From assembly GCA_016791325.1 (NCBI GenBank), contig JAEUMU010000147.1:1-5364 (forward strand): a DNA stretch of 5,364 bases, given 5' to 3'. Below the pieces are notes generated by a model. The model saw only the letters and a program-made list of their open reading frames with translations, searched no databases and was not told the DNA's origin. The DNA comes from Hyphomonadaceae bacterium. GTDB lineage: Bacteria; Pseudomonadota; Alphaproteobacteria; Caulobacterales; Aquidulcibacteraceae. Positions within the stretch are counted from its first letter, which is position 1. Each line of letters opens with the position of its first letter. Position numbers and translations under genes: made by a program. Shown here one piece after another: positions 1-4,791 of the stretch.

Positions 1-395
1 GCCAGATCAAGCAAGTGTTCAGGGCTGGGGCGCACGCTGTCCGCCTCTTCTAGATCGGGGCCGGCGCCTTTGGCGTGCCAGGCCGGATCGATCAGGCCGC
101 AATAGCGATCCTCTGGCGCGGCCTTGGCCATCGCCACCGTGCGCTCGGCCAGCGCCTGCAGACCCTTGCTGGAGAGATCGGTCGAGGAGGCTGAAGCCTG
201 TCGCTGGCCGACAAAAGCCCGCAGAGCCACCGAGCGCCCTTCCTCGCGTTCCATGCCCTCCAGCTCGCCCAGGCGCACCTCGGCGGAAATGCTCTCCCTG
301 GAGGCGTAGCTGGCCTCCGCATCGTTGGCGCCCGCCTTGCGGGCATAGTCGAGCAGAGCCGCAAGCGCGGCGTGGGAATCAGCGTCGAAAGCCAT
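1..395 (-). CDS. pmbA: TldE/PmbA family protein, N-terminal part (runs off left edge)
   Basis: This is the first 131 residues of a protein whose frame stays open to base 1; family members are about 440-450 residues, so roughly 30% is visible. It has the typical TldD/TldE N-terminal domain: an amphipathic helix (LLDYARKAGANDAEA, residues 14-28), a beta strand with SISAEVRLGELEGMER (35-50), the EGRSVALRAFVGQRQASAS stretch (52-70), and the helix SSKGLQALAERTVAMAKAAPEDRYCGL (75-101). In characterised bacteria TldE pairs with TldD as a cytosolic protease acting on unfolded peptides, microcin B17 precursor and CcdA; TldE itself lacks the zinc site found in TldD. The ATG at 395 is preceded by AGAGG only 2 bases away, and an in-frame stop just upstream rules out an earlier ATG. 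TldE rather than TldD is favoured by the N-terminal wording; the decisive C-terminal half lies outside the window. It may share a transcript with the MAPEG gene 60 bp upstream. Confidence 0.87.
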   Translation of the reverse strand, partial: MAFDADSHAALAALLDYARKAGANDAEASYASRESISAEVRLGELEGMEREEGRSVALRAFVGQRQASASSTDLSSKGLQALAERTVAMAKAAPEDRYCGLIDPAWHAKGAGPDLEEADSVRPSPEHLLDL

Positions 396-455
396 TGCCT
401 CTACATGGGCCCTTTGAGCCAGCCGGGCAATTGCGCGGTAGGTATCCCGATGCCG

Positions 456-860
456 CTATAACCGTTGGCTGAGGCCCGCCCACACCAACCCGCCGCCCAT
501 CAAAGCCAGCGCCAGCCAGGTCAGCGCCGTGCCCAGCATCCGGCCCAGATTGAGCGTGCCTGTGGATAACCCCGCGCCATGCAGCACGCGGCCTGCCGTC
601 AAAAAAATTGCAGAGGCGTGGAAGAGCCAAAGCGGGGCCGCGGGGTCCAGAAGGGCCAGCAGAATGATGCCTGCGGCGCCGGCGGGGATGTATTCGGCGG
701 CGTTGGCGTGGGCGCGTATGGCGCGCGTCATGGCTTCATTGCCGCCATCGCCCAACGTGATCTTGTGCTTCCGCCGCGCCGCACTCACCAGATATGCCAG
801 CACCAGCAGCAAGAGGATGTTCACGCCGACATAAATCGCGGCCCATTCCAGACGCAACAT
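456..860 (-). CDS. MAPEG family membrane protein
   Basis: A 134-residue integral membrane protein of the MAPEG family (membrane-associated proteins in eicosanoid and glutathione metabolism, YecN-like bacterial branch). Four hydrophobic segments are visible at about residues 6-26, 58-72, 76-94 and 107-130. The cytoplasmic loop plus start of helix 2 carries the family signature R49-A-H-A-N-A-A-E56-Y-I-P59, which in characterised members helps form the glutathione site. Length is normal for the family. Members act as glutathione transferases or peroxidases on hydrophobic electrophiles and lipid hydroperoxides, but no bacterial substrate can be deduced here. The ATG at 860 has GGAG 8 bases upstream; the GTG immediately before it (861-863) is an equally legal start that would add one residue. 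A sigma70-like promoter lies 65 bp upstream. The tldE-like gene follows 60 bp downstream on the same strand, so a bicistronic message is possible. Confidence 0.9.
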   Translation of the reverse strand: MLRLEWAAIYVGVNILLLLVLAYLVSAARRKHKITLGDGGNEAMTRAIRAHANAAEYIPAGAAGIILLALLDPAAPLWLFHASAIFLTAGRVLHGAGLSTGTLNLGRMLGTALTWLALALMGGGLVWAGLSQRL

Positions 861-925
861 CACACGCGCTCCAAGCTGATCGGCAGCATAGTGTTAAGCG
901 TTTCGCCGCCCCCGCCAAGTTCACA

Positions 926-953
926 ATTCTAGTGCATTTCAAGGATTTGTCAG
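926..953 (-). promoter_or_regulatory. Candidate sigma70-type promoter for the MAPEG gene
   Basis: Read on the minus strand, CTGACA (953-948) is separated by 16 bp from TAGAAT (931-926). Each hexamer differs from the bacterial housekeeping consensus (TTGACA, TATAAT) at one position. The predicted transcription start near 919 would give a leader of about 60 bases ahead of the MAPEG start. No comparable plus-strand promoter was found for the small gene at 1020. The surrounding 864-1019 intergenic stretch also holds a short palindrome, GTTTC-G-GAAAC (955-965), of unknown value. Confidence 0.45.
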
Positions 954-1019
954 TGTTTCGGAAACGTCGCGTTCACTCTGCGGCGGCATAGTCGTGCGTA
1001 ACAAGATGCCTCGAAGGCA

Positions 1020-1211
1020 ATGGGGTTGGGTGGTTTGACGGACGCTGCATTCTGGGGCGTCGCATGGGCGCTGTTCGCGGCGACCGCCGGCTTGAGCCTG
1101 GCGGTTGCCGCGATAGCCTTTTTCCGCCGCGCCGCCGATGCGGCAGGCGATGAGGCGGGCGTTGAGTTCACCGCCGCCTACAACGCGCTCGCACCGCAGC
1201 TGAGCCGCTAA
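1020..1211 (+). CDS. Small predicted single-span membrane protein, unknown
   Basis: A 63-residue protein of unrecognised family. Residues about 11-35 (FWGVAWALFAATAGLSLAVA and following) form one hydrophobic segment. FRRAAD follows, suggesting a positive cytoplasmic edge, and then a short soluble tail ending NALAPQLSR. Codons are strongly G/C at the third position after the first few, as in the neighbouring real genes, which is the main argument that it is coding. The start is constrained by an in-frame TAA at 999-1001. The ATG at 1020 has GAAGG only 2 bases upstream, which is tighter than ideal, and TTG codons at 1026 and 1035 are alternatives. It precedes the lipoprotein gene by 55 bp on the same strand and may be co-transcribed with it. 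A 147-residue frame on the opposite strand spans the region but reads as a shadow. No function can be proposed. Confidence 0.5.
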   Translation: MGLGGLTDAAFWGVAWALFAATAGLSLAVAAIAFFRRAADAAGDEAGVEFTAAYNALAPQLSR

Positions 1212-1255
1212 GCAAGACATCGACGCAGGCCAAGGATGGCCGCTATCGTGGCGCC

Positions 1256-1261
1256 AGGAGG
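1256..1261 (+). promoter_or_regulatory. Strong Shine-Dalgarno site of the lipoprotein gene
   Basis: AGGAGG lies 5 bases before the ATG at 1267. It is the best ribosome-binding site in the window and fixes the start there rather than at the adjacent ATG at 1270. Confidence 0.8.
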
Positions 1262-1266
1262 CCGCC

Positions 1267-1755
1267 ATGATGCTGCGCGCTTTGGTCTTGAGTTCGCTTC
1301 TCGCACTGGCCGCCTGCGGCCAGAACACGACCGCCCCGACACCGCCCGCGCCAAGTGAGCGCGATCCGGCCGCCCTTAACATCGAAGTGGGCCGCTACGG
1401 CGTCATGCTCGATCAGGTGGCGGCGCTGACGCTTGATCGCCCCGGCGTGGGGGAGCCGGAAGCAACCGACCTGCGCGATCTTTCCCGCCGCCTGCGCGAA
1501 ACGGTTTGGCGCTACAACATCGAACGCTCACGCCTGTGCGCGCGCGGCTTGTTTACGGATGTGGCGTGCGGACCGGTGTTCAATCCGATCTGGATCGCCG
1601 ATGCGCCGGCCGCCGAGCCGACAATCGAGGAAATCAGATCCCGCGCGGATGAAGTGGGCCGGGAGGTAAGCGGCTTCTGGAACGTGGTGTGCGAAGATGC
1701 GCGCACGCGCGCGCCTGATGAAGAGGCCCGCCGTTCCGCCTGCGCGATTGAGTAG
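1267..1755 (+). CDS. Predicted lipoprotein with four cysteines in the mature domain, unknown function
   Basis: A 162-residue secreted lipoprotein. The N-terminus has one Arg, a hydrophobic core (LVLSSLLALAA) and a lipobox ending L-A-A-C17, so signal peptidase II should cleave before Cys17 and leave a lipidated envelope protein. A short Pro/Thr-rich linker (TTAPTPPAPSE) follows, then a mainly helical acidic/basic domain with the RDLSRRLRETVWRYNIERSRLC helix. The mature domain has four further cysteines (in RLCARG, DVACGP, NVVCED and RSACAIE), an even number compatible with two disulfides in the periplasm. I do not recognise the family. The sequence LCARGLFTDVACGPVFNPIW looks like a possible conserved core. 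The small membrane protein lies 55 bp upstream, and the stop codon is 3 bp from the convergent methyltransferase stop. Confidence 0.83.
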   Translation: MMLRALVLSSLLALAACGQNTTAPTPPAPSERDPAALNIEVGRYGVMLDQVAALTLDRPGVGEPEATDLRDLSRRLRETVWRYNIERSRLCARGLFTDVACGPVFNPIWIADAPAAEPTIEEIRSRADEVGREVSGFWNVVCEDARTRAPDEEARRSACAIE

Positions 1756-1758
1756 CCG

Positions 1759-2403
1759 CTAGCCCAACCGCCACACCGCGGCGCGTTTCACCTCCGCATC
1801 CTCCAGCGCGCGCGTGACTGGGATGTCATAGGCCGCGATCTGGACGAGTTTGTCGCGCGGCAGATAGGTGCGGCCAGGATCGCCGATCAGCACGCGCTTG
1901 CCGGCGGCCTGCATCTCGATCAGCCAAGCCAACACACGCGGCGCCAGATCGCGATCGTAGAACAGATCGCCGACGAGGATGACATCCGCCTGCGCCGGCT
2001 TGCCGATGGGATCTTCGTCGTTGGTTTCGACCTCCACGCCGTTGAGCGCCGCGTTCATCAGCGCAGCGTGCGCGGCGAAGCGATCAATATCGATCGCCAG
2101 CGCGGAGGCCGCGCCCGCCTTCATCGCCGCGATCGCGACTAGGCCCGAGCCTGAAGCCACATCCAGCACGCGCGCCCCGCGCACGGTTTCGGGATTGTCC
2201 AGCACGTAGCGCGCCAAGGCCTGCCCGCCCGCCCAGGCGAACGCCCAGAAAGGCGGCGGCAGGCCAAGTTCGCCCAATTGCTCTTCCGTGAGCTGCCATA
2301 GGCTCACCGCATCGTCTGCGAGATAAAGCTGCAACTCCGGCACATGGCTCGCCGCCAGCACGCGCGTATTCTCGCGGATGAAAGCCGGGATGTCGGAAAT
2401 CAC
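1759..2403 (-). CDS. METTL20/ETFB-type class I SAM-dependent protein-lysine methyltransferase
   Basis: A 214-residue seven-beta-strand methyltransferase. The signature PPPFWAFAWAGGQALARY (residues 49-66) is the hallmark of the METTL20 (ETF beta-subunit lysine methyltransferase) group. Motif I is VLDVASGSGL (79-88), the acidic SAM-ribose contact is in AIDID (103-107), and the family-specific GDLFYD (145-150) supplies the substrate-side Asp and Tyr. Characterised relatives, human METTL20 and the Agrobacterium orthologue, methylate lysines of electron transfer flavoprotein beta; the bacterial one was also reported to act on ribosomal protein L7/L12. The same family is often labelled an L11 or nicotinamide methyltransferase in automatic annotation. 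The start is a GTG at 2403-2401 whose last two bases are shared with the TGA of the upstream desaturase (GTGA overlap). No Shine-Dalgarno is visible, so translation is probably coupled. It is the last gene of the minus-strand arm. Substrate assignment is by homology only. Confidence 0.87.
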   Translation of the reverse strand: MISDIPAFIRENTRVLAASHVPELQLYLADDAVSLWQLTEEQLGELGLPPPFWAFAWAGGQALARYVLDNPETVRGARVLDVASGSGLVAIAAMKAGAASALAIDIDRFAAHAALMNAALNGVEVETNDEDPIGKPAQADVILVGDLFYDRDLAPRVLAWLIEMQAAGKRVLIGDPGRTYLPRDKLVQIAAYDIPVTRALEDAEVKRAAVWRLG

Positions 2404-3326
2404 GCTGCGGCGGCTTCGCGCTTGCTGGCGGCTTCCCGTAACACGCTGAAATAGCCCGGCGCCATGCGTATGCGGTGCGATTGATCTTTCTCAACCAGCA
2501 TCTGGTGCAGCCGCTGCAGCCGGAAGCAGGGCACATGCATGAAGGCGTGATGCTCGGCATGGTAGTGTACCCAATAGGGCGCGATCAGTAGCCGCTCGAT
2601 CGGGTTGGCGTAGGTCGTGCGCGCGTGGGTGAGCGGGTCTTCCTCGGCGCCGACGCAAGCGTGCTCGGCGATATTGCGCAGGCGTGTCACGAGTTGAAAC
2701 CACGTCGCCAGCGGCACGATCCAAAGTGCGAAATACGCCCACCAATAGCCCGCCAGCGTCAGCGCGCCGAGCATAAGCGCATTCACCAGCAGGAAATGCG
2801 CCACGCCAGCGTTCACCACTTCGCCAGGCTTTCGGCCGCCCAAGAATTGCGCCGTGCGCTGCTTGAGGAAGGTTTGGCCTGTCAGGTCACGCAGCATTTT
2901 ACGCCAAAGCGATTTGCGCGTGATCGGAAACGGGGCGGAGAGGGCCAGATCAGGGTCTTCCGGTTGCTCCGTGTAGCGATGATGCTTCAGGTGGTAGTCG
3001 CGATAGGAGCGCAGCCGCGCGCCCACCGGCGCCGCGCACAGCCATTCGCCCACCCAATCATTGATTCTTGGATTGCTGTGCAGCGCGCCATGGGCCGCAT
3101 CGTGCATCAAAATCGCCAAGCCCAATTGGCGCGCGCCGATAATCATGACCGCCAGCACGTAGCTGAGCGGATTGGGCCATACGATAAACAGCGCCCCCGC
3201 CGCCAGGATCAGCCCCCAAGCGCCGGCCACCAGCACCAGGCCGCGCCAGGATGAGCGCGGCGAAAGCTGCGCCCATTCTTCGGGTGTGAAGATGGTCCTA
3301 GGGTCAAGGCGGGCGACGGCCGGCAT
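2400..3326 (-). CDS. Fatty-acid-desaturase-family membrane di-iron enzyme
   Basis: A 308-residue integral membrane protein with the histidine boxes of the fatty acid desaturase superfamily: H75-D-A-A-H79 (followed by H83), H112-L-K-H115-H116, and H256-A-E-H259-H260, plus the extra RNIAEH222 often seen in this branch. Hydrophobic segments lie around 28-50, 54-74, 173-192 and 194-211, with boxes 1-2 and box 3 facing the cytosol as expected. The di-iron centre would desaturate or hydroxylate an acyl chain or another hydrophobic substrate; acyl-lipid, sphingolipid and carotenoid enzymes share this fold and the precise substrate cannot be read from sequence. Length is normal. The ATG at 3326 follows an in-frame TAA and lacks a clear Shine-Dalgarno. 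The regulator gene ends 43 bp upstream and the methyltransferase start overlaps its stop, so all three are probably one operon. The C-terminus ends in a low-complexity Ala tail. Confidence 0.9.
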   Translation of the reverse strand: MPAVARLDPRTIFTPEEWAQLSPRSSWRGLVLVAGAWGLILAAGALFIVWPNPLSYVLAVMIIGARQLGLAILMHDAAHGALHSNPRINDWVGEWLCAAPVGARLRSYRDYHLKHHRYTEQPEDPDLALSAPFPITRKSLWRKMLRDLTGQTFLKQRTAQFLGGRKPGEVVNAGVAHFLLVNALMLGALTLAGYWWAYFALWIVPLATWFQLVTRLRNIAEHACVGAEEDPLTHARTTYANPIERLLIAPYWVHYHAEHHAFMHVPCFRLQRLHQMLVEKDQSHRIRMAPGYFSVLREAASKREAAAA

Positions 3327-3369
3327 GAGCGCAGTTTAGCACATTCGCGCGCGGATTTGAAAAGCGCGC

Positions 3370-4065
3370 TCAATCCTCTGCCGGGAACAGGAACGTGCGC
3401 TTCAGGCCCGCTTCGCCCGCGCGCGTGAATTCCAGCACGCGTGAGTTTCCCCGCTGCTCGGCCCAACGGCGCTCGAACACCTGATCGAGAATGGCCGCGC
3501 CGAGCGCGCCGGCCAAATGGTGCCGGCGCACGCTCCAATCCAGGCACGCCCGGCAGAGCGGACGCGCGCCAGTTTCCAGGTCCTCGATATCCACGCCGAA
3601 CGTGGACACCTTGATCCGCCCTAGGCGCGTGAGCGCGAAGGTCTTTTCCGGGCCGGGGATCATCCACTTGTTCTTGATGAACGCGTCAAACAGCCCAACG
3701 CCCAAATCGCCCGCGAGATGATCGTAGCAGAGCCGCGCGTGGCGCAACGCAGGCTCTTTCGGCCCAGGGCGCGTGCGGAGCGCTTTCGCGCGCGCGGCCA
3801 CGCCCATCAGCGTTTCCAGCAGGCCCGCAACATCGGCGTCCGCCAAGCGATAATAGCGATGGCGCCCTTGCGCTTCGACGGCCACAAGCCCGCCCTCCAC
3901 CAGCTTGGCCAAATGCGAACTTGCGGTTTGCTTGGTGACGTTGGCCTCCAACGCCAGCTCGCTGGCGGTGAGCGCGGCGCCGTTGAGCAGCGCCGTCAGC
4001 ATATTGGCGCGCCCCGGATCGCCAATCATCGCGGCGACTTTGGCTATGTCGGGCCCGTGTCTCAT
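3370..4065 (-). CDS. ArsR-like winged-helix transcriptional regulator with a long C-terminal domain
   Basis: A 231-residue regulator, about twice the length of classical ArsR/SmtB proteins. Residues 7-75 form the winged helix-turn-helix: KVAAMIGDPGRANMLTALLNG, ASELALEANVTKQTASSHLAKL with the recognition helix about 44-55, and the wing EAQGRHRYYRLA (64-75). The classical alpha-3 metal site (ELCVCDL type) is absent, so a metal sensor of that class is unlikely. The C-terminal half contains ARLCYDHLAGDLGVGLFDAF (110-129) and C171-R-A-C174-LDWSVRRHHLAG, seen in a distinct family of ArsR-type regulators. The cysteines and histidines there could form a redox or ligand site, but this is inference. 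Its start codon lies inside a perfect 10-bp inverted repeat, which implies autoregulation. It heads the minus-strand arm (desaturase, methyltransferase) and diverges from the NIPSNAP-ABM pair. The ATG at 4065 is supported by the family-like beginning RHGPDIAKVAAMIGDP. Confidence 0.9.
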   Translation of the reverse strand: MRHGPDIAKVAAMIGDPGRANMLTALLNGAALTASELALEANVTKQTASSHLAKLVEGGLVAVEAQGRHRYYRLADADVAGLLETLMGVAARAKALRTRPGPKEPALRHARLCYDHLAGDLGVGLFDAFIKNKWMIPGPEKTFALTRLGRIKVSTFGVDIEDLETGARPLCRACLDWSVRRHHLAGALGAAILDQVFERRWAEQRGNSRVLEFTRAGEAGLKRTFLFPAED

Positions 4066-4088
4066 GGTTCGATCTTAGTCGAACCATG
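4063..4088. promoter_or_regulatory. Perfect 10-bp inverted repeat, probable operator of the ArsR-like regulator
   Basis: CATGGTTCGA (4063-4072) and TCGAACCATG (4079-4088) are exact reverse complements around a 6-bp spacer, TCTTAG. Arm centres are 16 bp apart, suiting a winged-helix dimer. The repeat covers the start codon of the regulator and lies 62 bp before the NIPSNAP start. I found no second copy of GGTTCGA or TCGAACC elsewhere in the window. Position and symmetry suggest that one site represses both divergent arms. Confidence 0.78.
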
Positions 4089-4099
4089 TGGGGCGCCAA
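4072..4099 (-). promoter_or_regulatory. Candidate promoter of the regulator gene, embedded in the operator; possibly leaderless
   Basis: On the minus strand TTGGCG (4099-4094) and TAAGAT (4077-4072) are 16 bp apart, each matching consensus at four of six positions. The minus-10 element would fall in the operator spacer and the predicted transcription start would fall at or within a base of the ATG at 4065, which also lacks a clear Shine-Dalgarno. The individual hexamers are weak, so this is a hypothesis supported mainly by geometry. Confidence 0.3.
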
Positions 4100-4104
4100 C
4101 GCGC

Positions 4105-4110
4105 TATGTA
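4105..4110 (+). promoter_or_regulatory. Possible minus-10 element for the NIPSNAP-ABM operon
   Basis: TATGTA lies 17-22 bp beyond the operator on the NIPSNAP side, so the corresponding minus-35 region would sit inside the right operator arm. No good minus-35 hexamer is visible there (GAACCA at 4081-4086 with an 18-bp spacer), so the call rests on the minus-10 and the position. Confidence 0.25.
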
Positions 4111-4150
4111 AAGGCCGGAGACGCAACAAACCGCAACAATAGGACGCGCA

Positions 4151-4456
4151 ATGCTGACGTGTTTCATCCGTTACCAGATCGATCCATTCAAAAAGGCGGA
4201 ATTTGCGCGTTACGCGCGCGTGTGGGGCGAAGCAATTCCCCGTTGCGGCGGCGATTTGATCGGCTATTTCGCGCCGCACGAGGGCTCCGCCACCTTGGCG
4301 TATGGTGTGTACAACATCGAGAACCTGGCCGCTTACGAGGCCTATCGCGCGCGCCTGGCGGCCGATCCGCAGGGGCGGGAGAATTACGCCTTCGCCGCAC
4401 GCGAGCGCTTCATTCTGCGCGAAGACCGCACGTTTCTCATGCTGGCGTCGCGATGA
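4151..4456 (+). CDS. NIPSNAP family protein
   Basis: A 101-residue soluble protein with the NIPSNAP fold, a dimeric ferredoxin-like alpha/beta barrel. Visible family features are the first strand [29 protein letters not shown] (1-29), the turn [24 protein letters not shown] (33-56), the helix [21 protein letters not shown] (58-78) and the last strand [11 protein letters not shown] (90-100). Bacterial members are about 100 residues, so it is complete. Their biochemical role is not settled; the fold is shared with small monooxygenases, EthD and chlorite-dismutase-like proteins. AGGA at 4141-4144, 6 bases ahead of the ATG, supports the start. Its stop overlaps the start of the ABM gene (ATGA at 4453-4456), so the two are translationally coupled. 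It diverges from the ArsR-like regulator across the inverted repeat and is probably repressed by it. Confidence 0.9.
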   Translation: MLTCFIRYQIDPFKKAEFARYARVWGEAIPRCGGDLIGYFAPHEGSATLAYGVYNIENLAAYEAYRARLAADPQGRENYAFAARERFILREDRTFLMLASR

Positions 4457-4791
4457 TAGCAGTGCTGTTCGAGGCCGAAGCGAGCGATGCGCAGGCTTAT
4501 TTCCGCATCGCCGCCGAGTTGCGCCCATTGCTGGAGCAGATCGACGGCTTCATTTCTATCGAGCGGTTTGAGAGCCTAAGCACGCCAGGCAAAGTGCTTT
4601 CACTTTCGTTCTGGCGCGATGAGGAGGCGATCGCCCGTTGGCGAGCCTTGCCGTCCCATCGCAGCGCGCAAGCACAAGGGCGCGCGCACATTTTCAAGCA
4701 GTATCGGCTGCGCATTGCGATGGTGACGCGCGATTACGGCATGCGCGAACGCGCGCAAGCCCCGCCGGATTCACGCGCCGTACATGATTAG
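4453..4791 (+). CDS. Antibiotic biosynthesis monooxygenase (ABM) domain protein
   Basis: A 112-residue small alpha/beta-barrel protein of the ABM family. Visible features are the first strand [10 protein letters not shown], the helix [21 protein letters not shown] (12-32), the family phrase [33 protein letters not shown] (32-64), H69-R-SAQAQGR (69-77), and [32 protein letters not shown] to the end. Related proteins include cofactor-free quinone-forming monooxygenases and heme-degrading enzymes; nothing here fixes the substrate. The true start is the ATG at 4453, overlapping the NIPSNAP stop. The same frame stays open back to 3718, but that stretch is antisense to the regulator and the NIPSNAP gene covers the rest, so a long fused protein is an artefact. 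NIPSNAP and ABM share the same fold class, so a heteromeric or sequential action is plausible. The TAG stop overlaps the TAA of the convergent glycosylase. Confidence 0.9.
   Translation: MIAVLFEAEASDAQAYFRIAAELRPLLEQIDGFISIERFESLSTPGKVLSLSFWRDEEAIARWRALPSHRSAQAQGRAHIFKQYRLRIAMVTRDYGMRERAQAPPDSRAVHD

Noticed and set aside
396..455. Search for a promoter or terminator between the MAPEG gene and the tldE-like gene
   Set aside because: No convincing hexamer pair or hairpin with a T-run was found in the 60 bp.
955..965. GTTTC-G-GAAAC palindrome as an operator in the 864-1019 gap
   Set aside because: Five-base arms are short enough to arise by chance, and no regulator gene lies beside it.
939..1382. 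147-residue minus-strand open frame over the small membrane gene and the lipoprotein start
   Set aside because: It has no recognisable domain and is antisense to a gene with a strong ribosome-binding site and lipobox; codon bias favours the plus strand.
2625..3254. 209-residue plus-strand open frame
   Set aside because: It is antisense to the desaturase, whose three histidine boxes are unambiguous; the composition (Arg, Gln, His) is typical of a shadow frame.
3331..3336. TAAACT as a separate minus-10 element for the desaturase
   Set aside because: The minus-35 match is poor and the predicted start would fall at or inside the start codon; the 43-bp gap fits an internal operon junction better.
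3347..3369. GCGCGC-N11-GCGCGC inverted repeat between regulator and desaturase, as a terminator
   Set aside because: GCGCGC is self-complementary and common in this DNA, and there is no T-run after it on the minus strand; the genes look co-transcribed.
3686..4528. 280-residue open frame on the minus strand across the regulator start, the operator and the NIPSNAP gene
   Set aside because: It is antisense to the NIPSNAP gene and out of frame with the regulator; it is Arg/Ala-rich with no domain. Both overlapped genes have clear family motifs.
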